A DNA stretch of 64,000 nt from contig NZ_LCZJ02000014.1 in NCBI RefSeq assembly GCF_001012825.1, positions 62,001 through 126,000 of the forward strand, in the 5' to 3' direction. Of this stretch, positions 53,714 to 62,357 are shown in pieces. The position numbers and the translations under genes are program-made. The notes under the pieces are model-generated. The model did no database searches, was not told where the DNA came from, and saw only the letters and a program-made list of their open reading frames with translations. Position 1 is the first letter of the stretch, and each line of letters starts with the position of its first letter. The DNA is from Paenibacillus etheri. GTDB taxonomy: Bacteria; Bacillota; Bacilli; Paenibacillales; Paenibacillaceae.

Positions 53714-53780
53714 GCAACCGCATAGCAGAGGAATAGCTGCTACATGGGAGAGGCATAGCTCTCCTAATCTTGCGGTTTTC
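53714..53780 (+). other. predicted three-way-junction RNA fold
   Basis: AACCGCA (53716-53722) pairs with TGCGGTT (53771-53777) to close two internal hairpins, AGCAG/CTGCT (53724-53741) and GGAGAG/CTCTCC (53747-53764). A TTTTC tail follows. It could be a small structured RNA or a branched terminator. The 731-base gap 53628-54358 holds this fold, the mtaB terminator and the tandem repeats; no supported gene. Confidence 0.45.
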
Positions 53781-53902
53781 TATAGGATACTAGCATGCTT
53801 TTTAGTCATTTGAGCATACTTTCGGACACTAGGGACAATATTCTTGGGAAAGTGGTACATATATTAGCAGTGATTTTGCAAAGAAGCCCAAAACTGCACC
53901 CG

Positions 53903-54105
53903 TATCGCCCGGAAGGTGTGAAAGGTGAAAAAGAGGGGTATAAATCCCCCAGATATCGCCCGGAAGGCGCAAAAGGTGAAAAAGAGGGGTATAAATCCCC
54001 CAGATATCGCCCGGAAGGCGCGAAAGGTGAAAAAGAGGGGTATAAATCCCCCAGATATCGCCCGGAAGGCGCGAAAGGTGAAAAGAGGGGTATAAATCCC
54101 CCAAA
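53903..54105. repeat. 51-bp tandem repeat, four units
   Basis: Units at 53903-53953, 53954-54004, 54005-54055 and 54056-54105 (last unit 50 bp), starting TATCGCCCGGAAGG and containing GGGGTATAAATCCCC; a decayed fifth begins at 54106. Neighbouring units differ by one or two bases. Both strands stay open through the array because 51 is a multiple of three, but the one-base deletion in unit 4 shifts the frame and no ribosome binding site is seen, so I treat it as non-coding. Confidence 0.9.
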
Positions 54106-54309
54106 TATCGCTGAGAAGGTGGTGCGGAACGCCTGAAAGAGAAGCTCTCGCTTACAATCACTATAAATGACTTGTACTACGTCATCTTTTTAACTCTTTT
54201 ATGGACGAAACTGGCATGATGAATTCTGATCGTTACGCAGAAATAATGCAGCTATTCCTGATAACGAATTCTTACGAGAAGCGCCAAGAAGTGGTCAGAT
54301 AAGAGACGG

Positions 54310-54351
54310 GGGGACCAGCAGCCACAGTAACTCATTGCTTTTGGGGTCCCC
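54310..54351 (-). terminator. hairpin downstream of azlD
   Basis: On the minus strand GGGGACC and GGTCCCC form a 7-bp stem starting about eight bases after the azlD stop, with a long loop and no T run. Weak terminator candidate. Confidence 0.4.
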
Positions 54352-54358
54352 TGCATGG

Positions 54359-54685
54359 TCAAAAAAACATCCGCAGGATCATAAGGGAAATAACACCTAC
54401 CAGCACAGTACCTAGCAAACTCCGGGTCTTTACCGCGATCCAAAAAGTAGGGATTGCCGCAAAAAGCTCAACGTTATTAGCTATAGACGAGAATTTTCCA
54501 TCATTTAAGAGGATCTCCTGACCTATTAGTGCCGCCATAACAGAGATAGGAACATAATTTAACCAGCGCATTCCCCATTCAGGCAGTTCGAATCGGCTTA
54601 GAATCATTAATGGAACCACCCTTGGAATGAAGGTTACCAATGCTGCCCCTAGAATAATTAAAAATACTTCCCATCTCACTTCCAT
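54359..54685 (-). CDS. azlD: AzlD family branched-chain amino acid exporter subunit
   Basis: A 108-residue membrane protein with about four helices and the AzlD pattern TFIPRVVPLMILSRFELPEWG near the N terminus. It is the small partner of AzlC. In Bacillus the azlBCD system exports branched-chain amino acids or their analogues such as 4-azaleucine. It starts inside the end of azlC (10-base overlap). Confidence 0.92.
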   Translation of the reverse strand: MEVRWEVFLIILGAALVTFIPRVVPLMILSRFELPEWGMRWLNYVPISVMAALIGQEILLNDGKFSSIANNVELFAAIPTFWIAVKTRSLLGTVLVGVISLMILRMFF

Positions 54686-55410
54686 TTTTCAAGCACCATC
54701 CCTACTGTTGACGCAATGAGCGTTGCAAGAATGACACCTACACTACCGGAGAATACGAAGGAGCTAGCTACAGCAATGATTACTGCTAGGATTGCGACAA
54801 CCAAATCGAGTTTTATTTTATTACGATCCATCATGGAAATAACAAGGATGCCAATGAACATGGCAGGTAAAGCAAACTGTAGACCGAATTGATCTGGATC
54901 AGAAATCCACTGTGCCAAAAAAGCTCCCGCTATATTCGCAATAAACCAATTTAAATAAGCAGTGATATTGAGGCCATGCATCCATTTTTCACTGATTTGT
55001 TGCTTATTCACCGTTTGATTAATAGCAACCCCAAAGGTCTCATCTGTCAATAAGGTTCCAACCAGCATATTTCGTAGTGGGGTAAGATGCCGGAAATAAG
55101 GTGAAAGAGCTGCACTAAGCAAAATGTGCCGAAGATTCACGATAAATATCGTAACGATAATAGCAACAGGCGAGCTGCTTACTGCTATCATTCCAGCAGC
55201 TATAAACTGTGCAGAACCGGCATAAAGCATCAGACTTATCAAGGCAATCTCAGCAATGCTCAGCCCGGCTGTCTTTTGAACAACACCTGCTGCAAGTCCA
55301 ATGCTTAAATAACCAAGTAGTGTGGGAATACAATCTTTTACCCCTTTAAGGAAGCTATCTTCCTGCTTTGGAGAAGGGATTGCATCTAGTTGAATGTTCT
55401 GTGTACTCAT
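54676..55410 (-). CDS. azlC: AzlC family branched-chain amino acid exporter
   Basis: A 244-residue inner-membrane protein with several helices and the family segments GVKDCIPTLLGYLSIGLAAGVV, LMLYAGSAQFIAAGM and LRHILLSAALSPYF. Together with AzlD it forms the permease. AAGGGGGTTACG precedes the ATG. The Lrp-type repressor AzlB of Bacillus is not next to it here. It is transcribed away from the Ig-like surface protein. Confidence 0.93.
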   Translation of the reverse strand: MSTQNIQLDAIPSPKQEDSFLKGVKDCIPTLLGYLSIGLAAGVVQKTAGLSIAEIALISLMLYAGSAQFIAAGMIAVSSSPVAIIVTIFIVNLRHILLSAALSPYFRHLTPLRNMLVGTLLTDETFGVAINQTVNKQQISEKWMHGLNITAYLNWFIANIAGAFLAQWISDPDQFGLQFALPAMFIGILVISMMDRNKIKLDLVVAILAVIIAVASSFVFSGSVGVILATLIASTVGMVLEKWK

Positions 55411-55620
55411 CGTAACCCCCTTGGTTCATTAAAGAATGTAGTAGCTAGCATATTACTTCCTAATATATTGATCAACCCTTCACCTGATTATCTAGTCTGA
55501 AAGTCCTGAATTTGGCTTTATGGAGATATAAGGTAAACACTTGGTGTACAATTGTCGATATAAGTAAAAGAGTGTGGGGATAAACCACCAAACGACATTA
55601 TAGCCCAAGGGAGAGAACAA

Positions 55621-57849
55621 ATGACTGTGTACAGGAAAATGACGAAAATGCTCCTCATCATGATATTGTTAGCTACTGCGGTTTTTCCGGTAAGTGTCTT
55701 TGCAGCTGCCGGCGACATTAACTCGATCGAATTCGAAAGCTCAGCCAAAGTGCAGCTTACGGTTGGACAAACGCCAAAGCAACTGAAGGTATATGCGAAT
55801 GTGGAAGGGTCCTCCTCCAAAAGAGATGTGACTGGTGCAGTGGTATGGAATTCTTCTAACACTAACGCTGTGAAAGTAGTAAATGGCTTATTGACTCCAA
55901 TAGATAGCGGAAAAGCTATTATTACAGCTACTTATAATAATGCGCTCGCTACTATTGAAGTAGAGGTAACACATCCGATCAAAGAATTGAAGCTCGAATA
56001 TAGCTCCGAAGGGAACTATAAATTGGGTGACGAAGAGGATAAACTGTTGGTCAAGGCCAATGCGATTGGTGGCGAAACAGCGACTTCTGCTAAGGATGTA
56101 ACGGCTGATACCACTTGGAGCAGCTCCAATACAAGCGTATTGACGATTGCAGAAGGTAAGATCAAACTGGCAGGTGAAGGTACCTCAACCATTACTGCCA
56201 AATACAAGGACTTAACAGCAACCTTTAAAGCTGTAGTGAAATTGCCTTATTCTGAAATTGAGCTTAAAAATGATAAGGGCATCGTAATTAAGGAAATTGA
56301 AATGCTCGTTGGCGATAATCCGGTGAAAGTAGCTGCGTTTACCAAAGAGACTACAAAGACGACCGCAAATGATATTTCAGAAAAAGCGGAATGGTCTTCT
56401 TCTAATACGAGTGTCGCTACTGTAGACAAGGGAGAAATCAAAGTACTGTCCGCAGGAAAAGCTGTAATTACAGTATCTTATCTGGGGATTACACAAACTG
56501 TGGATGTATATGTACGTGCTCCTTACGAGGCGTTATTGCTTACTCCATCAGGCGATCAATTCTTGTTTATGGGTGAGAGTTTGAACGTTAAAGCAGAGGT
56601 TCGAGATGCTGCGAATTCCACTCCGAATGTATCGGGTAGTGCAGTATGGAGTTCGGATAACCAGCTCGCGGCAACGGTTACTGCGGGAAGTGATGCTGCA
56701 GCGATCACCGCAAAAGCAGTGGGAACTTCGGTTATTAAAGCAGAGTACAGAGGGATTAGTAAAAGCTTTAAGTTGACGGTATTCCCTACGATTACTGAGT
56801 TGGAAGCTGATAAAAAGGAACTGGACATGTACACAGAGGATTCCGTTAGTTTGCCAAAGGTAAACGGAACTAAACTAGATGGAACGAAGCTGGATTTCAG
56901 TCAAGAAATCGAGTGGACTTCTGCCAACGATGAGATCGCCATCATCAAAGATGGCAAGCTCGTTGCTGAAATGGCTGGTACTGTTAATATTGTCGGCAAG
57001 ATAAAATCGGAGAACCCTACCTCCTCTAAAGCAGCAATTCGTGAAAAAAGTGTTGTAGTGAGTGTTACAGTTAAAGATAAGGTTCATATTTTGCTCGGAC
57101 CAGAGGAAAACTTTGTGATTGTTACTGGTGAAGAGAAGGCTGTTCCTGAAGTTAAAGCTGTAATGGAAAATGGGAATGAACTCGATGTTACAAGTACTAT
57201 GGAATGGGAGATTACCGGTACGAATGCCATTATCAAGACAACATCTTCCGGCAAGGTAATCAAAGGATTGGTGAAGGGTTCTGCCACTTTAAAGGGAACC
57301 TACGCTAATAAGACCATCAGTATCCCGGTTACTATTGAACAAAAGGTTACTAAGATTGTTGTAGAACCGAATGCGATTGAATTGAATATTAAAGGTTCTA
57401 AATCCGTAAAGGTAACGGCTTACTACTCTAATGGTAAGACGGGGAATATCTCCAGCAGCATGAATTGGGAGTCCTCGAATGAGGCAGTTGCCACGGTTAA
57501 AAGTACATCTGTTAAAGCCATAACAGAAGGAACTGCGACGTTATCAGGTTCTTACCAAGGGCTCGCTGCTAGTGTCAAAATTAATGTTGTTCCTAAGCTA
57601 ATGAAGTTGACTGTTAATGAGAAGAGACTGAAGATGGCTCCGGGCGCTGTTCAGAACGCAGTTGTGATTGCGCAGTATGATACGGGGAAGACAGCTGTTG
57701 TTACTGGAAGTGCGGCGTGGACTAGTTCTAAGCCTTCTGTAGCTAGAGTATCTGCTAGCGGTCAGATTGTAGCTGTGAGCAAAGGAACGGCATCCATTAA
57801 AGGAAAGATTGGCACCAAGACAGTGACGGTAACCGTTACTGTGAAATAG
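55621..57849 (+). CDS. exported protein of eight bacterial Ig-like (Big_2) repeats
   Basis: A 742-residue secreted or surface protein. A signal peptide (about 1-30, ending VFAAAG) is followed by eight Big_2-type repeats of about 85 residues. Each has a W-x-S-S-N-like core (WNSSN, WSSSN, WSSSN, WSSDN, WTSAN, WEITG, WESSN, WTSSK) and a closing G-x-A-x-I/L-x-G-x-Y strand. No catalytic domain, LPxTG motif or SLH repeat is present, so how it is held at the surface is unclear. Likely roles are adhesion or matrix structure. AAGGGAG precedes the ATG. Confidence 0.88.
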   Translation: MTVYRKMTKMLLIMILLATAVFPVSVFAAAGDINSIEFESSAKVQLTVGQTPKQLKVYANVEGSSSKRDVTGAVVWNSSNTNAVKVVNGLLTPIDSGKAIITATYNNALATIEVEVTHPIKELKLEYSSEGNYKLGDEEDKLLVKANAIGGETATSAKDVTADTTWSSSNTSVLTIAEGKIKLAGEGTSTITAKYKDLTATFKAVVKLPYSEIELKNDKGIVIKEIEMLVGDNPVKVAAFTKETTKTTANDISEKAEWSSSNTSVATVDKGEIKVLSAGKAVITVSYLGITQTVDVYVRAPYEALLLTPSGDQFLFMGESLNVKAEVRDAANSTPNVSGSAVWSSDNQLAATVTAGSDAAAITAKAVGTSVIKAEYRGISKSFKLTVFPTITELEADKKELDMYTEDSVSLPKVNGTKLDGTKLDFSQEIEWTSANDEIAIIKDGKLVAEMAGTVNIVGKIKSENPTSSKAAIREKSVVVSVTVKDKVHILLGPEENFVIVTGEEKAVPEVKAVMENGNELDVTSTMEWEITGTNAIIKTTSSGKVIKGLVKGSATLKGTYANKTISIPVTIEQKVTKIVVEPNAIELNIKGSKSVKVTAYYSNGKTGNISSSMNWESSNEAVATVKSTSVKAITEGTATLSGSYQGLAASVKINVVPKLMKLTVNEKRLKMAPGAVQNAVVIAQYDTGKTAVVTGSAAWTSSKPSVARVSASGQIVAVSKGTASIKGKIGTKTVTVTVTVK

Positions 57850-57892
57850 ATAGAGCAAATCATTTGAATAATGAATCTATAAGTGGTCTGGG

Positions 57893-57932
57893 TCTGCAAA
57901 GCCAACATTAATGTTGCTTTGCAGATTTTTTT
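57893..57932 (+). terminator. terminator after the Ig-like protein gene
   Basis: TCTGCAAAG with CTTTGCAGA, and inner CAACAT with ATGTTG, one bulge, followed by seven T residues. Confidence 0.92.
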
Positions 57933-58014
57933 ATTATTTTATTCTATAGTAATTCATACTATTCCGATGTATAATCACATAATATAAAAAAGATGCATTG
58001 GGGGAGATGAAAAC

Positions 58015-58575
58015 ATGGCAAAACAAAAGGTGTTATCGATTAAGACGATTGTTGCGATTGGTATCGGTTCTGCTCTATTCGTTATTTTGGGCAGGTTCGG
58101 TTCGATTCCATCCGGAATTCCAAACACTAACATTGAGACTACATATGCTTTACTGGCATTGTTCGCACTGTTATACGGTCCTTTTGCCGGATTACTCATT
58201 GGCCTGATCGGACATACACTGAAGGATGCGATTTTTTATGGTTCCCCTTGGTTCAGTTGGGTGATCGCTTCTGGAATTGTTGGGCTCGTTGTGGGTCTGC
58301 TTGTGGCTAGAATTGGGATTCATGATGGGGAGTTCGGACGAAAGGAATTGATTCGTTTTAATCTGGCCCAGATTGTAGCGAACGCAATCGCCTGGTTCTT
58401 AGTAGCACCTGTACTGGATATTCTAATCTATGCGGAACCAGCGAATAAAGTATTCACACAAGGACTTATCGCCGGAGCATCCAATATAGTCACTGTGGCA
58501 GTGATTGGTTCACTACTCGCAATTGCATATGCTAAGACAAGAACGAAGCAAGGCAGCTTGACCAGAGAAGCCTGA
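58015..58575 (+). CDS. ECF transporter S component (UPF0397 family)
   Basis: A 186-residue membrane protein with five to six helices and the UPF0397 pattern [33 protein letters not shown] near the N terminus. Such proteins are substrate-binding subunits of energy-coupling-factor importers; the family is often annotated as riboflavin or another vitamin, but the substrate here is not proven. GGGGGAGATG precedes the ATG. ATPase and T-subunit genes follow after a terminator. No riboswitch is visible in the short upstream gap, which argues against automatic calls of FMN- or TPP-controlled uptake. Confidence 0.85.
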   Translation: MAKQKVLSIKTIVAIGIGSALFVILGRFGSIPSGIPNTNIETTYALLALFALLYGPFAGLLIGLIGHTLKDAIFYGSPWFSWVIASGIVGLVVGLLVARIGIHDGEFGRKELIRFNLAQIVANAIAWFLVAPVLDILIYAEPANKVFTQGLIAGASNIVTVAVIGSLLAIAYAKTRTKQGSLTREA

Positions 58576-58595
58576 GTAGCATATAATCCAAACCA

Positions 58596-58623
58596 AAAGC
58601 CGGTGGAGATCACCGGCTTTTTC
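58596..58623 (+). terminator. terminator between ECF S and A genes
   Basis: AAAGCCGGTG pairs with CACCGGCTTT around a short loop, followed by T residues; it would keep S-subunit transcripts above those of the ATPase and T subunit. Confidence 0.85.
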
Positions 58624-58685
58624 ATGGCTATAAAACATATAATGGAAGTGGAATTCTTCAAACGAAGCTAAGAGGAAGGTCAAGG

Positions 58686-60392
58686 ATGAAAAAAGCAGTG
58701 ATTGAATTTAAGGATTTCAGTTTTCAATATCGGGCACAGCAGGAACCTACACTCGCAGACATCAACTTAACGATTGCCGAAGGGGAGAAGGTACTTATTG
58801 TAGGACCCTCAGGTTCTGGAAAAAGTACACTGGCCCATTGTATAAACGGACTCATCCCTTTTGCATATAAAGGTGAAATGTCTGGGTCATTGCGAATTAT
58901 GGGTCTGGAGCAGAAAGAACTTAGTATTGCAGCATTGTCGGATCAGGTAGGGACTGTATTGCAGGACCCGGATGGACAATTTGTTGGATTAACGGTTGGA
59001 GAGGATATCGCCTTCAGTCTGGAGAATCACGCAGTTCAGCAGGCTGAGATGATAGAAAGGGTAGTGGCTGCAGCAACAGCGGTGGATATCCACGAATATT
59101 TGGAATCTTCGCCCCAGGAATTATCAGGCGGTCAGAAGCAGAAAACGACCTTAGCTGGTGTTCTAGTTGGTGATGTGGACATCCTGTTGTTTGATGAGCC
59201 TTTGGCAAACTTAGATCCTTATACCGGCACAAAAGCGATAGAGCTTATTGATCGAGTGCAAAAAGAGACCGGTAAAACGGTTATTATTATCGAGCACAGA
59301 CTCGAGGAAGTACTTCACCGTGCGGTGGACCGCATTATTGTGATCCATGATGGACGCATTGCGGCGGATATGCCAGCAGCTGAGCTGTTAAGCACTAGCT
59401 TACTTTCAGAAGTAGGTATTCGGGAACCTCTCTATTTAACAGCTTTAAAGTATGCAGGATGTACGATTACATCAGATATGAATCCACAGCATATAGATGA
59501 AATTCGGCTGGACTCCTGCTCCAGTAAGCTTGAGTACTGGTATGATGACAATAAAGCGCGGCAGGATAAGATCGAGAATCTACCTATCCTGGAGTTAAGA
59601 GATATTTCATTCGGTTACGAAAAGAATCGACCAGTGCTTCATAAGCTTAACCTCCTTATTAATAAAGGAGAAATGGTCTGTATAGCCGGTCGAAACGGGG
59701 CAGGGAAATCCACGGTATCTAAGCTCATCTGTGGATTTTATAAGCCCACCTCCGGATCGATACGGATGAACGGAAGGGACATTGCAAAGGATACGATTAA
59801 GGAGCGGGCAGAGCGGATCGGTTTCGTGATGCAGAATCCTAATCATATGATTTCCAAGACGCTCATATATGATGAGGTTGCGCTAGGTCTTAAATTACGA
59901 GGAGTGCCAGAGGAGCTTATTCGTGATCGAGTGCATCATATTTTGAAAATATGTGGTCTATATGCTTTTCGTAGCTGGCCTATCTCGGCGCTCAGCTATG
60001 GTCAGAAGAAACGAGTTACTATAGCGTCTATTATGATCCTGGAGCCGGAAGTCATCATATTGGATGAGCCGACTGCAGCTCAGGATTATAGGCACTATAA
60101 CGAGATGATGGAATTCCTTCTCACGCTGCGGGAGCAGGGAATGACGGTCATTATGATTACGCATGATATGCATCTTATGCTTGAGTATGCTGATAGAGCG
60201 GTAGTGTTATCTGATGGCGTGAAGCTTGCGGATGACAGCCCTGAGCGAGTACTAACCAATATAGAAGTAGTGAGAAATGCTAACTTGAAGGAAACCTCAC
60301 TATTTACACTGGCTATGAAGGCCCAATTGGATCAGCCTGAAGAGTTCGTAAGAAGATTTATTGCATACGATAGGAGGAGCCGGGGCGGATGA
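58686..60392 (+). CDS. ECF transporter ATPase, two fused ABC domains
   Basis: A 568-residue protein with two complete ABC ATPase domains in one chain, the fused equivalent of EcfA1-EcfA2 (YkoD type). Domain 1: Walker A GPSGSGKST (40-48), signature LSGGQKQKT, Walker B LLFDEP. Domain 2: Walker A GRNGAGKST (335-343), signature LSYGQKKRV, Walker B IILDEP. The region between (about 240-300) corresponds to the DUF3744 linker. The T component overlaps its stop by four bases. Confidence 0.92.
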   Translation: MKKAVIEFKDFSFQYRAQQEPTLADINLTIAEGEKVLIVGPSGSGKSTLAHCINGLIPFAYKGEMSGSLRIMGLEQKELSIAALSDQVGTVLQDPDGQFVGLTVGEDIAFSLENHAVQQAEMIERVVAAATAVDIHEYLESSPQELSGGQKQKTTLAGVLVGDVDILLFDEPLANLDPYTGTKAIELIDRVQKETGKTVIIIEHRLEEVLHRAVDRIIVIHDGRIAADMPAAELLSTSLLSEVGIREPLYLTALKYAGCTITSDMNPQHIDEIRLDSCSSKLEYWYDDNKARQDKIENLPILELRDISFGYEKNRPVLHKLNLLINKGEMVCIAGRNGAGKSTVSKLICGFYKPTSGSIRMNGRDIAKDTIKERAERIGFVMQNPNHMISKTLIYDEVALGLKLRGVPEELIRDRVHHILKICGLYAFRSWPISALSYGQKKRVTIASIMILEPEVIILDEPTAAQDYRHYNEMMEFLLTLREQGMTVIMITHDMHLMLEYADRAVVLSDGVKLADDSPERVLTNIEVVRNANLKETSLFTLAMKAQLDQPEEFVRRFIAYDRRSRGG

Positions 60393-61219
60393 AGGCCACA
60401 ATGTTAACTTTTACGAAGCAAGATTCACCTATTCACCGTCTTACAGGCGCCACTAAGTTGATTCTATTTGTAGTTTGGTCTGTGACTGGGATGATTACAT
60501 ATGATACAAGATGTCTAATAGTGATGCTCTTATTTAGCTTGGTTGCCTTTAGAATCTCTAAAGTTCAATTTCAGGATTATGCCTTTGTGCTATATTTCAT
60601 CTTGATCTTCTTTGTACTTAATCATATAGCTATCTTTATTTTTTCTCCATTGGAAGGTGTAAAGGTCTACGGTTCACGCCATGATATTGTTCATCTTGTA
60701 GGTCGGTATACCGTTACATGGGAGCAGCTATTCTATCAATTTAATATTGCCCTTAAATATGCAGTAGTCATTCCTATGGCATTGTTATTTCTTTTAACCA
60801 CAAATCCTAGTGAATTTGCAGCATCCTTAAACAAGGTTGGAGTGAATTACAAAATCGCATATTCTGTATCGCTAGCTCTGCGGTACATTCCGGATATCCA
60901 AAGAGATTATGAGAACATATCGTTTTCTGCACAGGCACGTGGAATAGACATCTCTCGAAAAGAAAAGCTGCCTAAGCGGCTTAAAAATATCATTTCGATT
61001 CTTATGCCCTTGATTCTGACTAGTATCGAGCGAATTGAGAATATTAGTACGGCCATGGAGTTACGTGGCTTCGGAACTAAGAGTAAACGGACTTGGTACA
61101 GCAGTCGTCCGTTCTCAAGGAACGATTATATTGCTTTGATCTTATTTGCTCTGATCGCAATATCTTCGACAGTAATCACTTTTTACGATGGATCGCGGTT
61201 TTATAATATTTTCGATTGA
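60389..61219 (+). CDS. ECF transporter T component (EcfT/CbiQ family)
   Basis: A 276-residue membrane scaffold that links the S component to the ATPase. It has about five hydrophobic segments and the two coupling motifs, A-R-G in FSAQARGID and R-G in MELRGFGTK, which dock into the ABC domains. Its ATG overlaps the ATPase stop, so the two are coupled. With the S gene it makes a dedicated importer. Confidence 0.9.
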   Translation: MKATMLTFTKQDSPIHRLTGATKLILFVVWSVTGMITYDTRCLIVMLLFSLVAFRISKVQFQDYAFVLYFILIFFVLNHIAIFIFSPLEGVKVYGSRHDIVHLVGRYTVTWEQLFYQFNIALKYAVVIPMALLFLLTTNPSEFAASLNKVGVNYKIAYSVSLALRYIPDIQRDYENISFSAQARGIDISRKEKLPKRLKNIISILMPLILTSIERIENISTAMELRGFGTKSKRTWYSSRPFSRNDYIALILFALIAISSTVITFYDGSRFYNIFD

Positions 61220-61271
61220 AGTATAATAGTACAGTTGTGGAAAGTTTGGGTTCAGGCATTACAACATATAG

Positions 61272-62258
61272 TTACGATTGAAGACGTTTCTCCAGTCTTG
61301 ACCAAACAGGCAGGTAACATAATGGTAGTGCGATTAGCGAGCATACTACATTAAAAATAGTCTGTGCATGGGCGATTTGTGAGGCGGGTCCTCCGCCAAT
61401 CCATGCAGCAGTTGCTTGTAGGGGCCCGATTAGAGGTAGGAACAGTAGCGCACCGCCTACATTGAGCGCAACATGCGACCAAGCGACGAAGACGCCGGAA
61501 GATGAGCCGCCGATGGAAGCAATGACTGCCGTGAAGCAGGTACCGACATTAGCACCGAGCACGATGGCTATGCCGAGCTCTGGCGGCATGGCACCCGAGG
61601 CAGCAATACCCATGGCCATGGCTATAACTGCTGCGCTGCTATGTAACAGGGCAGTTAAGCAGGCACCTGCGGCGAGTCCCCATAGGGCACTTGTGGCAGC
61701 ATGATTCAGGAACCAGAGGAATAGGCCACTCTCTTGAAGAGTACCGCCGATGGATTGCATGACTGCGATTCCCCATAAGACTAGGGCGAATCCTGATACA
61801 GCCAGGCTGATGAATTGCAGCGGCTCTGATATTTTCCGGCACAGTGCTGCCGCCCGTGACGTATGTGGTAACTCGCCTGCTATAACCGCAGCTGCCCACA
61901 GACTCAGCGAGGCAGCCAGCAATGGGGAGGCCATGGAATTGATCTGAAGTCCGATCAGTTCTGTGGTCAAAGTAGTGCCGATGTTGCTACCTAAGATAAT
62001 GCCTAGTGTACGAGCATAGGTGAGCAGGCCGGCATTCACCATACCGATCGTCAACACGGTTACAGCCGTGCTGCTCTGAAGCAGGGCCGACAGCAAGCTG
62101 CTGGCAATCATTCCTTTGATTGGCGTTGAGGTAGCCTTATTAAGGCTTCTAGTCATCAGAGGGCCCGCGAGCTTGGACAAAGCTGTTTCCATTAGCTTCA
62201 TGCCAGCCAGAAAGATAATAAGACCATATATGATAGGGAAAAGCAGTTCACGGAACAT
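61272..62258 (-). CDS. Na/Pi-cotransporter family protein
   Basis: A 328-residue membrane protein with two inverted-repeat halves, each with a QSS-like motif (LLQSSTAVTVLTIG and LLHSSAAVIAMAMG) and the partner GSNIGTT / GANVGTC, the signature of PF02690. It lacks the C-terminal PhoU-like domain of YjbB/NptA forms. Sodium-driven phosphate transport is the family function; direction is uncertain. The start at 62258 follows AAAGGAG; the longer frame adds 24 residues. Transcribed opposite to its neighbours. Confidence 0.88.
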   Translation of the reverse strand: MFRELLFPIIYGLIIFLAGMKLMETALSKLAGPLMTRSLNKATSTPIKGMIASSLLSALLQSSTAVTVLTIGMVNAGLLTYARTLGIILGSNIGTTLTTELIGLQINSMASPLLAASLSLWAAAVIAGELPHTSRAAALCRKISEPLQFISLAVSGFALVLWGIAVMQSIGGTLQESGLFLWFLNHAATSALWGLAAGACLTALLHSSAAVIAMAMGIAASGAMPPELGIAIVLGANVGTCFTAVIASIGGSSSGVFVAWSHVALNVGGALLFLPLIGPLQATAAWIGGGPASQIAHAQTIFNVVCSLIALPLCYLPVWSRLEKRLQS

Positions 62259-62357
62259 AGGGCATACTCCTTTGGACGAGGGTTGTACACCAATATATGA
62301 AAGTAACGAGTAGGACATGTATAAAATCATTTTTAGAAAAACAGGGAGTTGAAGTCA

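Noticed and set aside
53903-54105. Possible CRISPR array
   Set aside because: Units are contiguous with no unique spacers, and no cas genes are present.
53795-54136. Open frames on both strands through the 51-bp tandem repeat
   Set aside because: No ribosome binding site on either strand; frames stay open only because the unit length is a multiple of three, and the last unit shifts the frame.
58015-58575. FMN or TPP riboswitch before the ECF S gene
   Set aside because: The gap after the preceding terminator is only about 80 bases and shows none of the conserved riboswitch cores.
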